DNA of 64,000 bases from Pontibacter sp. Tf4 (GTDB lineage: Bacteria; Bacteroidota; Bacteroidia; Cytophagales; Hymenobacteraceae), in the NCBI RefSeq assembly GCF_014212495.1, contig NZ_JACKZC010000005.1, forward strand, positions 124,001-188,000, given 5' to 3'. The notes beneath the pieces were generated by a model. The model was not told the DNA's origin, did no database searches, and saw nothing but the letters and a program-made list of their open reading frames with translations. Every line of letters starts with the position of its first letter. The stretch's first letter is position 1. Positions 37,465 to 46,921 of this stretch are shown here, piece after piece. The position numbers were made by a program, and so were the translations under genes.

Positions 37465-38019
37465 TCAGCAGCAGTTAAAATACATCACCACTTTTTGCAG
37501 CGCTTCAGAATAGGCAATCCAGCGGCCATCTTCTTTGCCCAACAGGTAATAAAAGCCAACCCGGCTGGAGTCATTTTTTATATCATTCCAAGCAGTGCTA
37601 TCCGCATAGTAAGGGTCAAACGTCATTCCTTCTTTTATAGCCGGGGTCGCAAAGTTCTTTTCATCAAAAAAACTATCTATCCTATTAAGAATGAATTTAT
37701 CCCACTCCTCCGGCGAGGCATTTTCAGGAAGGTCGTAGTTTATCAGATCAATTGCTTTAAATTTCTCTTCGTAGATCTGCTCTCCTTTGCTGTTTTTTAT
37801 CTCAAAAGTTACTGTTGCAGCCTGCACCGAATCACCTCTCAGCTGCACAATAAAGATATCCTTCGTAGCCGGATCAGAGAACGTGTGGTATTTTACACTT
37901 TGCTTTATAATGTTCGTTTCTGCCTCAGCTATTTCTGTTGGCTTTGTCTTTTGCTCCTCTGCGCTGCCACAGGCGCTCAGCAGTACAGCTATCATTCCGG
38001 CAACAAGTAGATTTCTCAT
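37465..38019 (-). CDS. Hypothetical lipoprotein, 184 aa
   Basis: A 184-residue lipoprotein with signal MRNLLVAGMIAVLLSACGS. The mature part is mixed alpha/beta and acidic and ends in YFNCC, a pair of C-terminal cysteines that is unusual. I do not recognise a family. The 2-base spacing to the DUF2490 gene suggests co-translation and an outer-membrane partnership. The copy of AACTATAGTT directly before its start lies between it and the amidohydrolase gene. Confidence 0.75.
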   Translation of the reverse strand: MRNLLVAGMIAVLLSACGSAEEQKTKPTEIAEAETNIIKQSVKYHTFSDPATKDIFIVQLRGDSVQAATVTFEIKNSKGEQIYEEKFKAIDLINYDLPENASPEEWDKFILNRIDSFFDEKNFATPAIKEGMTFDPYYADSTAWNDIKNDSSRVGFYYLLGKEDGRWIAYSEALQKVVMYFNCC

Positions 38020-38028
38020 AACTATAGT

Positions 38029-39216
38029 TTATGCCTGCAACTCCTGCACGGCCACAAAAGCCATCAGGCCGATACTGGTTTCCAGGGCAGCTTCGTCAAT
38101 ATCAAAGGTTGGGGTGTGCACGCCGGATGTAATGCCACGCGCTTCGTTGCGGGTGCCTAAACGGTAAAAGCAGGCAGGCACCTCCTGCGAGTAATAGGCA
38201 AAATCCTCTGCCCCCATCCACAGATCCAGGTCTACTACATTTTCTTCGCCCAGGTATAGTTCAGCTGCTGCACGTGCTCTGCCTGTCAGCTCCGGATCGT
38301 TCTGCAGAAAAGGGTAGCCATTTTTAATATCTATATCGCAGCTGCCGCCCATGCTTTCGCAAAGGCTTTCGGCCAGTTTTCTTATTTTCTGATGCGCTTC
38401 TCTTCTCCATGTTTCGTTCATCGTCCGGAAAGTACCTTCTATTTTCACTTCGTTCGGGATGACGTTGGTGGCACCTTTGGCTTCTATTTTACCAAAGGAA
38501 AGCACGGTTGGCGTTTTGGGGCTGGCATGGCGGCTCACGATCTGCTGCAGTGCAACTATAAGGTGTGCCGATATCAGAACAGGGTCAATATTCATTTCGG
38601 GTAGCGCCGCATGGCCACCTTTGCCTTTCACGGTAATGTAGATCTCATCGGCGCTGGCCATGTACATACCAGACTTAAAGCCTACCTTACCCGCCGGCAA
38701 CAGCGGAAACACATGTTGCCCGATGATACCTTCCGGCGCCGGATTTTGCAGTACGCCTTCCTTTATCATGATTGAAGCGCCACCCGGAAACTTCTCCTCG
38801 CCGGGCTGGAACACCAGTTTTATAGTTCCTTCAAACTCCTCGCGCAACTCGTGCAAAATACGGGCAGCACCCAGCAACGACGCTGTATGCACGTCATGTC
38901 CGCAGGCATGCATCACGCCCTGATTCCTTGATCTATAGTCTACTTCATTGGCTTCCACTATAGGCAGGGCATCCAGGTCGGCACGCAGGGCAATTGTCTT
39001 CTTATCGGGGTTTCTGCCTTTTATCAACGCTACCAAACCTGTTTCGGCCATCGTTTCCGAAGCGATGCCATAGTTCCCGAGCGTATGCTTTACATAGGCT
39101 GCCGTATTGTATTCTTCAAAACTAAGCTCCGGGTTGGCATGTATGTGGCGACGCACCTGCACCGTTTCAGAGGCATAGGCTTTCGCCAGTTCTTTTATTT
39201 TATCTGCGATGTTCAA
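38029..39216 (-). CDS. M20-family amidohydrolase (N-acyl amino-acid amidohydrolase type)
   Basis: A 395-residue zinc peptidase of the M20D group. Zinc-binding and catalytic motifs are LRADLDALPI, MHACGHDVHTA and FQPGEEKFPGGA, and the dimerisation domain carries KGKGGHAALPEMNIDPV. Family members hydrolyse N-acetyl or N-acyl amino acids or auxin conjugates. No signal peptide is seen, so it acts in the cytosol. The substrate is open. Confidence 0.93.
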   Translation of the reverse strand: MNIADKIKELAKAYASETVQVRRHIHANPELSFEEYNTAAYVKHTLGNYGIASETMAETGLVALIKGRNPDKKTIALRADLDALPIVEANEVDYRSRNQGVMHACGHDVHTASLLGAARILHELREEFEGTIKLVFQPGEEKFPGGASIMIKEGVLQNPAPEGIIGQHVFPLLPAGKVGFKSGMYMASADEIYITVKGKGGHAALPEMNIDPVLISAHLIVALQQIVSRHASPKTPTVLSFGKIEAKGATNVIPNEVKIEGTFRTMNETWRREAHQKIRKLAESLCESMGGSCDIDIKNGYPFLQNDPELTGRARAAAELYLGEENVVDLDLWMGAEDFAYYSQEVPACFYRLGTRNEARGITSGVHTPTFDIDEAALETSIGLMAFVAVQELQA

Positions 39217-39244
39217 GTTCTTAATTGATTCTGAAGTAAGTTAA

Positions 39245-39877
39245 CTACTTACTTGGTTTGATATTTCTACTTTCTAGGTACAACTGCAAACTATAAACTT
39301 GTCTGTCTTCGCTATTTACTTCCTGCTGACACTTACTTGCTGTAATGTCTACAGCGTTCTGGTCTACCATTTTATATGTGCTATCAATCAAGGCATGGTT
39401 TAAACCATACAATTTTACTACGGTTTCTTGGCTAACGTCTTCTATAATTCCTCCATCAGGGCAGAACGTATTAAAAGCACTTATTTTTCTTTCGTAAGCA
39501 TAGGTATCCCCGTTTTCATCAAAATAATAACTATACACTATATCCCAGTCTCCACTTTCGCTGTAAGGGGACTCAGAGATCCTTATTATCCTACCTGATG
39601 CATCTTTTAGGATGTTATAGGTTTCTTCAATCTCTTCCGGCCATGCTTCATTAAAGACTTCCACTGGTTTATTTGTGTCCTTAACTTTTACAAGCACCTT
39701 AACTTCATCAAGGTTTTTGCTAAATAAAGTATCTGTCTGTGCTTTCTGTCGATAAAGCCTTTCTTTTAGTTCCCGGGTACTATAGGCTTGCTTACTTTCA
39801 TCAACCGGAGCTTTGTTTACTTTTTGAGCACAGGATAAAACAGCAGCAGAAAGCAGTGTAAGAAGTAATCGCTTCAT
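39245..39877 (-). CDS. Hypothetical lipoprotein, 210 aa
   Basis: A 210-residue lipoprotein with signal MKRLLLTLLSAAVLSCAQK. It contains a repeat-like strand segment (ASGRIIRISESPYSESGDWD, YYFDENGDTYAYERKIS) and two cysteines. I do not recognise a family. It is AT-rich relative to its neighbours. It lies between the amidohydrolase and the SPOR gene, all on the same strand, with clear gaps. Confidence 0.75.
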   Translation of the reverse strand: MKRLLLTLLSAAVLSCAQKVNKAPVDESKQAYSTRELKERLYRQKAQTDTLFSKNLDEVKVLVKVKDTNKPVEVFNEAWPEEIEETYNILKDASGRIIRISESPYSESGDWDIVYSYYFDENGDTYAYERKISAFNTFCPDGGIIEDVSQETVVKLYGLNHALIDSTYKMVDQNAVDITASKCQQEVNSEDRQVYSLQLYLESRNIKPSK

Positions 39878-39963
39878 AAGTAACTAAAGGTAGCAAAAAT
39901 AAAAAACGTTGCGAACCTGTGGGACCGCAACGCTCTAAAGTCTCTAATCTATTATCTACCGTC

Positions 39964-40467
39964 TCATTTAATATTGATCTGGTCCTGCACGATCTGCGCA
40001 TTCGGGATCAGGTCTGAGATCTGGTTGAGCACCTGCTGCGCTTCCAGGCGGGTAAAAAAATCGCCTACCTTTAACCGGAAATTCGGCTGGTTGTAGGTCA
40101 AATAATCTTTTACTTCCGGCACGCGCCTGATAATTGACTTACGGAGGTCCATAACGGTTTGCCGCTCAGAACCATTGTAAGCCAAGATACGGTAACCCTG
40201 TGCATACTTGATGTTCTTGTTCACGCTGGCCACGGTATCCATCAGCACGGCCACTTTGCGGTTTACATGATTGGCTGGCTCTACGCGGGCACCCGGTGCA
40301 TCTTCCGGTGTTTCGTATTTCGGGCGGTAAACGCTCAGGTCTTCCACCACTTTATCTTTTCCGCCAGATTTAACCGTTCTGTCTGACGAGCCGCCTGCCG
40401 ATGACGACGCGCAGCCTGTGGAAATAACTATAGTTAGCGAAAGTAAAAGACTAACGATTCTGTTCAT
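39964..40467 (-). CDS. SPOR-domain lipoprotein
   Basis: A 167-residue lipoprotein (signal with IVISTGCASSS). The C-terminal 75 residues (YRILAYNGSERQTVMDLRK to LKVGDFFTRLEAQQVLNQI) match the SPOR/Sporulation-related repeat, which binds glycan strands stripped of peptides at division sites. I chose ATG 40467; a TTG three codons upstream is possible. It overlaps deoC by 17 bases, which is an odd pairing of a cell-wall protein with nucleoside catabolism but is common in compact genomes. Confidence 0.8.
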   Translation of the reverse strand: MNRIVSLLLSLTIVISTGCASSSAGGSSDRTVKSGGKDKVVEDLSVYRPKYETPEDAPGARVEPANHVNRKVAVLMDTVASVNKNIKYAQGYRILAYNGSERQTVMDLRKSIIRRVPEVKDYLTYNQPNFRLKVGDFFTRLEAQQVLNQISDLIPNAQIVQDQINIK

Positions 40468-41116
40468 GGGTAACAATTTGGATACTGGCCGAGCAACCTA
40501 ACCTGTCGGCGCCTGCCTTAATTAACGCCTGCGCATCTTCGAATGTTCGGATGCCGCCGGCCGCTTTGATTTTTATGTGCGATGGCAATACACGGCGCAT
40601 CAGCTCCACGTGCGCCACCGTAGCTCCTGCAGAAGCAAACCCTGTTGACGTTTTTACATAATCCACACCGGCATTGGTGCAGAGCTCGCAGGCTTTTACA
40701 ATTTCATCGTCTGTCAGCAGTGCTGTCTCGATGATCACCTTCAGCTCCGCATCTTTTAAATGACAGAACTTGGCCAGCTCGCTCAGTTCGTTCTCCACAC
40801 CGCTATAGTTACCTGACTTCAGGGCAGAAATATTGATGACCACATCAATTTCCGTAGCGCCGTCGGCAATGGCCTGATGCGTTTCCAGGAACTTTACTTT
40901 CGGATGATTATACCCCAATGGGAAACCAACCACGGTGGCCACCTGCACATCAGTGCCTTTTAAACGCTCTGCTGCGGCCTGCACATAGCACGGCGGAATA
41001 CAAACAGCTGCGAAACTATAGTTACGGGCTTCGTCGCAGATCTGCAGTACCTGGGCTTCGGTAGCATCAGGTTTCAGGATCGTGTGGTCAATATAGGAAG
41101 CAAGCTCTCTTGCCAT
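40451..41116 (-). CDS. deoC: Deoxyribose-phosphate aldolase
   Basis: A 221-residue class I aldolase that splits 2-deoxyribose 5-phosphate into acetaldehyde and glyceraldehyde 3-phosphate. The Schiff-base lysine is in DYVKTSTGF, a second active lysine is in IKIKAAGGIRT, and the opening IDHTILKPDAT is typical. Its start follows the secA gene on the same strand by 110 bases, with a hairpin between them. It is a scavenging enzyme and a common neighbour of nothing in particular here. Confidence 0.96.
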   Translation of the reverse strand: MARELASYIDHTILKPDATEAQVLQICDEARNYSFAAVCIPPCYVQAAAERLKGTDVQVATVVGFPLGYNHPKVKFLETHQAIADGATEIDVVINISALKSGNYSGVENELSELAKFCHLKDAELKVIIETALLTDDEIVKACELCTNAGVDYVKTSTGFASAGATVAHVELMRRVLPSHIKIKAAGGIRTFEDAQALIKAGADRLGCSASIQIVTHEQNR

Positions 41117-41191
41117 AATTCGAGATTTTATATGAAAGACAAAAGGTTTTAGACTTCTCTTTTTATACTTTCAGATTTATGTAAACATAAA

Positions 41192-41219
41192 GCAGCCACT
41201 AATTTGAGTTAGTGGCTGC
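41192..41219 (-). terminator. secA terminator
   Basis: Perfect 10-bp stem GCAGCCACTA/TAGTGGCTGC (41192-41201 with 41210-41219), just after the secA stop, with T-rich sequence beyond on the minus strand. Confidence 0.88.
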
Positions 41220-41226
41220 GGTATTC

Positions 41227-44200
41227 TTAGTCTTCAATTATTATACAACGGTTGTGCAGCAGGTCGTCTTCTACGGTTTTGTATTTAACGTCCTTCACTA
41301 CACGGCCATCTGTGTACTGTACACTTACACGGTCGTTGCGACCGGCTACTTTCTGCGAGTGGGCCGGCATTATTTTTTCCGGTTCCGGAGCCGGCATTGA
41401 AGTATGCCCGGACTGGTTCTCGAGTGATGAATGTACTTCCTGCTTCTGCTCTTTCAGCACGGGTGCTTTAGGCGCCTGCTGCGGACGTGGCTCACGCACC
41501 TGGTCTGGCGCCTGAACCGGAATAAATGCATGGAACAGGAAGTTTATAGTTTCCTCGTTCACTTTACCGATCATGCGCTTAAACAGCTCAAACGACTCGA
41601 ACTTGTAGATCAACAACGGATCTTTCTGCTCGTACACCGCGTTCTGCACGCTTTGCTTCAGGTCGTCCATCTGGCGTAAGTGCTCTGTCCAGGCCTGGTC
41701 TATAGTTCCCAGCGTAATCAGTTTCTCCATCGCCCGGATCAGCTCCATGCCATGTGTTTCATACGTTTTGGTCAGGTTGGCTACAGCAGCTAACTGGCGC
41801 TTACCATCTGTAAACGGTACCGCTACGTTCTCAATCATCGGTCCACGGTTGGCATGGATGTCGGCAATGATTGGGTACGCGTGGTCTGCGATCTGTTTGT
41901 TGCGCGTCAGGTAATGGTTCAGTGCTTCGTTGTATAAGCGCTCTACCAGTTGGTTAGCCTGTACGGTCTTAAACTCGCTCTCATTGATAGATGACTCGAT
42001 ACCGAACACACGCAGCACGTGCAGTTGGAAATTTTCGTAATCGTTGATGTTCTTGTAGCTCACGATCACGTCCTCGCTGATATCATAGATCATGTTCCAG
42101 ATATCCAGTTCCAGGCGCTCGCCGTACAGGGCGTTTCTGCGGCGCTTGTACACCACCTCACGCTGTGCGTTCATCACGTCGTCGTACTCCAGCAGGCGCT
42201 TACGCTGTCCGAAGTTATTCTCTTCTACTTTCTTCTGGGCACGCTCAATCGAGCTGGTGATCATCGAGTGCTGAATCACTTCCCCTTCTTCCAGACCCAT
42301 GCGGTCCATCAGGCGGGCAATTCTGTCAGAGCCGAACAGGCGCATCAGGTTATCTTCCAAGCTCACAAAGAACTGCGAAGAACCCGGGTCACCCTGGCGA
42401 CCGGCACGACCACGCAACTGGCGGTCTACGCGGCGTGACTCGTGGCGTTCTGTACCTATAATGGCCAGACCACCGGCAGCTTTGGCTTCTGGGGTAAGTT
42501 TAATGTCGGTACCACGACCGGCCATGTTGGTAGCTATAGTTACCGTGCCTGGCTTACCAGCTTCCGCTACAATTTCAGCTTCTTTCTGGTGCAGTTTGGC
42601 GTTCAGTACCTGGTGTTTGATCTTGCGCAGCGTCAGCATACGGCTCAGCAATTCCGAGATCTCTACCGAAGTTGTACCCACCAGTACCGGACGACCCGCT
42701 TCTGTTAAAGCTACGATCTCGTCGGCAACAGCATTATATTTCTCACGAACGGTTTTGTATACTTTGTCGTGCTCGTCTTTTCTGGCAATAGGCCGGTTGG
42801 TTGGGATAACAACTACGTCCAGTTTATAGATATCCCAGAACTCGCCTGCTTCTGTTTCGGCAGTACCCGTCATACCAGACAGTTTGTGGTACATACGGAA
42901 GTAGTTCTGCAGCGTAACCGTAGCGTAGGTCTGTGTGGCATCTTCTACCTTCACATTCTCTTTCGCTTCAATGGCCTGGTGCAAACCGTCTGAGTAACGA
43001 CGACCTTCCATCACACGGCCTGTCTGCTCGTCTACAATTTTCACCTTGTTATCCGGCGTTACGATATACTCCGTGTCTTTTTCGAACAGGGTATAAGCCT
43101 TCAGTAACTGGTTTATGGTGTGGATGCGTTTTGATTTCTCCTGGAAGTCGGCGATCAACTGCTCTTTTCGCTGTAGCAGCTCTTCGTGGCTCAGCGATTT
43201 GTCGTTCTCCAGGTTTGCGATCTCCGTACCAAGGTCCGGCATGATGAAGAAGTTCGGATCTTCGCCCTGGCCTGTGATCAGGTCAACGCCTTTCTCGGTA
43301 AGCTCGATCTGGTTGTGTTTCTCATCGATGGTAAAGTACAGCGGCTCGTCGGCTTCCGGCATCTGGCGTGAGTTATCCTGCAGGTAGTGGTTTTCTACTT
43401 TTTGCATGATGGCACGGTTACCGGTCTCGCTCAGGAACTTGATCAAAGGTTTGCTCTTAGGCAGACCACGATACGCTCTGAACAGGGCCAGACCACCTTC
43501 TTTCTCGTTTCCTTCTTTTATAAGACGCTTGGCTTCTGTCAGGAAGTTGGTAACTACTTTGCGCTGCGCCTCCACCAGCATCGAAATGCGTGGCTTCAGG
43601 ATATGGAACTCGTGTTCGTCGCCACGTGGTACCGGACCTGAAATGATCAGTGGTGTACGGGCATCGTCAATCAATACAGAGTCCACCTCATCGACCATGG
43701 CGTAATGGTGCTTGCGCTGTACCAGGTCCTGTGGCTCGCGGCTCATGTTGTCGCGCAGGTAATCGAAGCCGAACTCGTTGTTTGTACCGTAAGTAATATC
43801 AGCTTTGTAAGCGTTGCGGCGGGCCTCCGAGTTTGGCTGGTGCTTGTCTATACAGTCGATGGTGATACCATGGAACTCGAACAACGGTGCCATCCACTCC
43901 GAGTCACGACGGGCCAGGTAGTCGTTCACGGTTACCACGTGTACACCACGTCCGGCCAGTGCGTTCAGGTAAGCAGGCAGGGTTGCTACCAATGTTTTAC
44001 CCTCACCGGTCGCCATCTCGGCAATTTTACCCTGGTGCAGTACTATACCACCAATCAGCTGTACATCGTAGTGCAGCATATCCCAGGTTATCTCGTTGCC
44101 AGCAGCCTCCCACTTGTTCGCCCAGATCGCTTTGTCGCCATCCAGCTGTACGTTTGGCTTGCGTGCGGCAATGGCGCGGTCTATGTCGGTAGCGGTTACT

Positions 44201-44598
44201 ACCAGCTGGCCGTTCTCTTTCCAGCGGCGGGCAGTTTCTTTCACTATCGCAAAACCTACAGGCAGCACTTCCATCAGTACTACTTCCAGGTCTTTATTAC
44301 GCTGCTTCTCCAGTTCGTCTATCTCCGAGAAGATGGCTTCCTTCTGCACAATGTTCAGCTCGGTTTCTTCGGCTACGCGCTTGTGCAGGGCGGCTATCTT
44401 TTCATCTACAGGCTTCAGCCGCTCTGCTATTATGCCTTTGATCTCTGCTGTTTTCTGGCGCAGCTGGTCGTCTGTAAGGCCTTTAAGCTTAGCGTACTCT
44501 TCGTTTATTTTAGATACGTAAGGTAGTACCTCTTTAATATCTCTGTCGGATTTGGTTCCGAATAGTTTCGCAACGGTTTTACCGAAAAAATCAAACAT
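41227..44598 (-). CDS. secA: Preprotein translocase ATPase SecA
   Basis: A 1123-residue SecA, long as in Bacteroidota. The first nucleotide-binding domain has Walker A ATGEGKT near residues 196-202, then [14 protein letters not shown] and the [16 protein letters not shown] segment, the preprotein cross-linking domain, and the second ATPase domain ([28 protein letters not shown]). SecA drives secretory proteins through SecYEG. It ends NRCIIIED, with no CxCxxxxxxxCH zinc motif of the E. coli type. A -7 element is 45 bases upstream. Confidence 0.98.
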   Translation of the reverse strand: MFDFFGKTVAKLFGTKSDRDIKEVLPYVSKINEEYAKLKGLTDDQLRQKTAEIKGIIAERLKPVDEKIAALHKRVAEETELNIVQKEAIFSEIDELEKQRNKDLEVVLMEVLPVGFAIVKETARRWKENGQLVVTATDIDRAIAARKPNVQLDGDKAIWANKWEAAGNEITWDMLHYDVQLIGGIVLHQGKIAEMATGEGKTLVATLPAYLNALAGRGVHVVTVNDYLARRDSEWMAPLFEFHGITIDCIDKHQPNSEARRNAYKADITYGTNNEFGFDYLRDNMSREPQDLVQRKHHYAMVDEVDSVLIDDARTPLIISGPVPRGDEHEFHILKPRISMLVEAQRKVVTNFLTEAKRLIKEGNEKEGGLALFRAYRGLPKSKPLIKFLSETGNRAIMQKVENHYLQDNSRQMPEADEPLYFTIDEKHNQIELTEKGVDLITGQGEDPNFFIMPDLGTEIANLENDKSLSHEELLQRKEQLIADFQEKSKRIHTINQLLKAYTLFEKDTEYIVTPDNKVKIVDEQTGRVMEGRRYSDGLHQAIEAKENVKVEDATQTYATVTLQNYFRMYHKLSGMTGTAETEAGEFWDIYKLDVVVIPTNRPIARKDEHDKVYKTVREKYNAVADEIVALTEAGRPVLVGTTSVEISELLSRMLTLRKIKHQVLNAKLHQKEAEIVAEAGKPGTVTIATNMAGRGTDIKLTPEAKAAGGLAIIGTERHESRRVDRQLRGRAGRQGDPGSSQFFVSLEDNLMRLFGSDRIARLMDRMGLEEGEVIQHSMITSSIERAQKKVEENNFGQRKRLLEYDDVMNAQREVVYKRRRNALYGERLELDIWNMIYDISEDVIVSYKNINDYENFQLHVLRVFGIESSINESEFKTVQANQLVERLYNEALNHYLTRNKQIADHAYPIIADIHANRGPMIENVAVPFTDGKRQLAAVANLTKTYETHGMELIRAMEKLITLGTIDQAWTEHLRQMDDLKQSVQNAVYEQKDPLLIYKFESFELFKRMIGKVNEETINFLFHAFIPVQAPDQVREPRPQQAPKAPVLKEQKQEVHSSLENQSGHTSMPAPEPEKIMPAHSQKVAGRNDRVSVQYTDGRVVKDVKYKTVEDDLLHNRCIIIED

Positions 44599-44642
44599 CT
44601 GTGTCGGTTGTTCTTAAATGAAATCTTCTGTTTGCAATATCG

Positions 44643-44650
44643 TCAAAAGT
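44643..44650 (-). promoter_or_regulatory. Candidate secA -7 element
   Basis: On the minus strand TACTTTTG (complement of 44643-44650) fits TAnnTTTG exactly and lies 45 bases before the secA ATG. No clear -33 element is visible. Confidence 0.45.
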
Positions 44651-44816
44651 AAGGTGTTTTTCTGACATATTTTACGTTCTGTACTAAAACAATACCACAT
44701 TAATTCCTGTTCAGGATATCTGCCATATTTACCGGTAAAGTATAGAAGATATACTATTTACAGTGGAAAAAGCTAATTAACTATGACAGAACAGGTAAAA
44801 TGTGGTTGGTGGATTG

Positions 44817-45221
44817 TTAGATTGCTGATCGCTGAGAGAGCTGCACCCAGACATAAACTATAACGATCAGGAGCCCTGTTATTGCCAGTATGTACTTCCG
44901 CTGTTTATGTTTGTATGTATAGCCGTCCTTTTTCAGGTTCCAGTCGAACAGCACGCTTATTAAAAACGCAGGCAAGTTAAAAATCACCTCCACCCAACTA
45001 TAGCTTTCCTTAGCCTTCCTGAAACTGATGGCCTGCTCTTTTCTCTTATAAAAGCGGTTCCAGTTCCTGACTTTTCGCTGCTGGTAATCCGTCGGGACAT
45101 TTCTTTTCAGCAGTTCCTGTTTTGCCTGTTCTACAGCAACCGGGTTCCACTTATCCGGATAGTTCGCTATTCTTACCAGTTCGTCTGTTTTGCGGGCTGC
45201 TATAGGTGGTGAAAATTCCAT
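44817..45221 (-). CDS. Hypothetical membrane protein, 134 aa
   Basis: A 134-residue protein with a soluble N-terminal part (DELVRIANYPDKWNPVAVEQA, a helix of the kind found in small SHOCT-like or DUF2007-like modules) and two hydrophobic helices near residues 72-90 and 110-128. I do not recognise a family. I chose ATG 45221 because the residues before it look random. The stop of the acetyltransferase gene is 1 base from its start, so it is probably co-transcribed with that gene. Confidence 0.65.
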   Translation of the reverse strand: MEFSPPIAARKTDELVRIANYPDKWNPVAVEQAKQELLKRNVPTDYQQRKVRNWNRFYKRKEQAISFRKAKESYSWVEVIFNLPAFLISVLFDWNLKKDGYTYKHKQRKYILAITGLLIVIVYVWVQLSQRSAI

Positions 45222-45222
45222 G

Positions 45223-45756
45223 CTACTGCTTCTTTTTAGCGCCGTAAATGTATTGCATCTCCACCACATCCTCCCAGCCATCCGGCGTCAGGAACCACTC
45301 TTTGCGAATTCCTACCTGATCGAATCCGGCTTTGATAAAGAGATTAATACTGGGCAGATTGGTGGCCGTAACCGAGCAATACACCTGGTGCAGCCTGAGC
45401 ACATCGCGACAATAGGTCAGTAGCAGATTAAGCGCATCGGCAGCATGTCCGTTTCCGCGGTATTCTTCTGTTATCACAATGCCTATGCCAGCCCGGCGGT
45501 GTAACGGGTCGAAATCGTACAGGTCGATGGCGCCTATAGTTTGCGCATCAGCATTGCAGATCACCAGCCGGAGTTGTTTTACGGTATAGATATCGAGTGC
45601 GGCATTTTCGAGGTACTGCTCCAGCACGAATTTAGAATATGGCGTAAGTGTGTTGCCCACATGCCACACGGCAGTATCGTTTTCTAAAGCGTACAGAAAA
45701 TCCAGGTCGGTAGGCTCGAGGGCGCGCAGGAAGGTTTGGTCTGTTTTCAGGAACAC
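45223..45756 (-). CDS. GNAT acetyltransferase (SpeG/RimJ-like)
   Basis: A 177-residue acetyltransferase. It opens FLRALEPTDLDFLYALEN, has the cofactor motif GIVITEEYRGNGHAADALNL and a closing INLFIKAGFDQVGIRKEWF. The pattern is close to the SpeG (spermidine) and RimJ groups. The substrate is not certain. It lies upstream of the small membrane protein and downstream of a repeat island. Confidence 0.85.
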   Translation of the reverse strand: MFLKTDQTFLRALEPTDLDFLYALENDTAVWHVGNTLTPYSKFVLEQYLENAALDIYTVKQLRLVICNADAQTIGAIDLYDFDPLHRRAGIGIVITEEYRGNGHAADALNLLLTYCRDVLRLHQVYCSVTATNLPSINLFIKAGFDQVGIRKEWFLTPDGWEDVVEMQYIYGAKKKQ

Positions 45757-45803
45757 GGGGCTATAGTTTGGTCTATAGTTACAAGCTACATAAAAAAGAA
45801 AAA

Positions 45804-45831
45804 ACTCCCAACAATTTATAGTTGCTGAGAG
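45804..45831 (-). terminator. Weak terminator, probably of dapF
   Basis: Imperfect stem (ACTC/GAGT with CAAC/GTTG inside, 45804-45831), with the loop TTTATA and an A-rich left flank that reads as T on the minus strand. It lies about 200 bases after dapF. Confidence 0.4.
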
Positions 45832-45871
45832 TCTTGTTTTATAGTTGGACCTATAGTTTGGTCTGCTGTAG

Positions 45872-46023
45872 TTAACCCACCCCTACCCCTCCCGAGAGGG
45901 GAATTTTTGTCCCCTTATAGTTTTGGTTGTAGTTCTATAGTTACCTTATTTGCTGGCGCGAGTTTGCAACTCGTGCCTTCATAATCCAGGAACATAAAGT
46001 ACGAGCTGCAAGCTCGCACCAGC
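45872..46023. repeat. Intergenic repeat element
   Basis: Bases 45872-45906 are identical over 35 bases to 49781-49815. Downstream are hairpins CGAGTT-TGC-AACTCG (45959-45973) and CGAGCT-GCA-AGCTCG (46002-46016), nested in an outer GCTGG/CCAGC pair (45952-45956 with 46019-46023). Several CTATAG copies flank it. Confidence 0.8.
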
Positions 46024-46037
46024 ACGTAAACTATAGT

Positions 46038-46814
46038 TTAAACCGTAACCGAACCTGTAAACACCTGCTTGGCCGGGCCGATCAGGTAGATATACTTAAA
46101 GGTATCTTCGCCGGATTGCTGAAAAGCTACTTCCAGTTCGCCGCCCAGCACTTTCACTTTTACAGGGCTCTGCATGCCTTCTAAACCAGCCACTAACGCG
46201 GCTGCTGTTACACCTGTTCCGCACGAAAGCGTTTCATCTTCCACGCCACGCTCGTAGGTGCGCACAAATATCTCGTTGTCGCTTAGTTTCTGCACAAAGT
46301 TTACGTTGGTGCCTACTGCTGCAAAACGATCGTTGTAGCGTATCGCGCGGCCTTCTTCAAACACATCTATAGCTTGCACATCATCAACAAAGCGGATGTA
46401 ATGTGGTGAGCCGGTGTTCAGGTAATAATCATTGCCAATTCTTTCTACGCCGTTCACGTCGTTCATCTTCAGCTGTATCAGGTCGCGCTCTACGCTGGCC
46501 TGGTGCTCGCCGTCGGCAGCTAAAAAACAGGCTACGTCTTCTATCACGCCTAACTGGCGGGCAAAGCGTACCGTGCAGCGCGCGCCGTTTCCGCACATCG
46601 AGCCCACACGGCCGTCGGCGTTATAGTACACCATCTCGAAATCGTAGTCCGGGTGGTCCTGTAATAATATTAATCCGTCGGCGCCAATGCCCACGCGGCG
46701 GTCGCAGAGGTGCTTTACCAACGCTTCGTTCTCGCCCGGGAAGGTCATTTTCCGGTTGTCGATCATCACGAAATCGTTGCCGGTGCCCTGGTATTTATAA
46801 AAACTGATTGCCAT
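46038..46814 (-). CDS. dapF: Diaminopimelate epimerase
   Basis: A 258-residue epimerase converting LL- to meso-diaminopimelate, for lysine and peptidoglycan. The two catalytic cysteines are C74 (SMCGNGARC) and C198 (LSCGTGVTA), and the opening FYKYQGTGNDFVMID is diagnostic. The gene is divergent from the methyltransferase gene. A perfect TATCTTTG on the minus strand at 46915-46922 could be its -7, but it overlaps the start of that neighbour and may be chance. Confidence 0.97.
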   Translation of the reverse strand: MAISFYKYQGTGNDFVMIDNRKMTFPGENEALVKHLCDRRVGIGADGLILLQDHPDYDFEMVYYNADGRVGSMCGNGARCTVRFARQLGVIEDVACFLAADGEHQASVERDLIQLKMNDVNGVERIGNDYYLNTGSPHYIRFVDDVQAIDVFEEGRAIRYNDRFAAVGTNVNFVQKLSDNEIFVRTYERGVEDETLSCGTGVTAAALVAGLEGMQSPVKVKVLGGELEVAFQQSGEDTFKYIYLIGPAKQVFTGSVTV

Positions 46815-46921
46815 GTATCTGAAACAATTAAAACTGCCGGTTCGTGCCCTATTAAGGTGTGGCAGATAATGCGTAATTTTACCACCTTATAGGCACTGCG
46901 CCTGAAATAAACGACAAAGAT

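Noticed and set aside
43705-44526. A 273-residue open frame on the plus strand opposite secA
   Set aside because: It lies wholly inside secA in antisense, with low-complexity, valine-rich sequence typical of a shadow frame.
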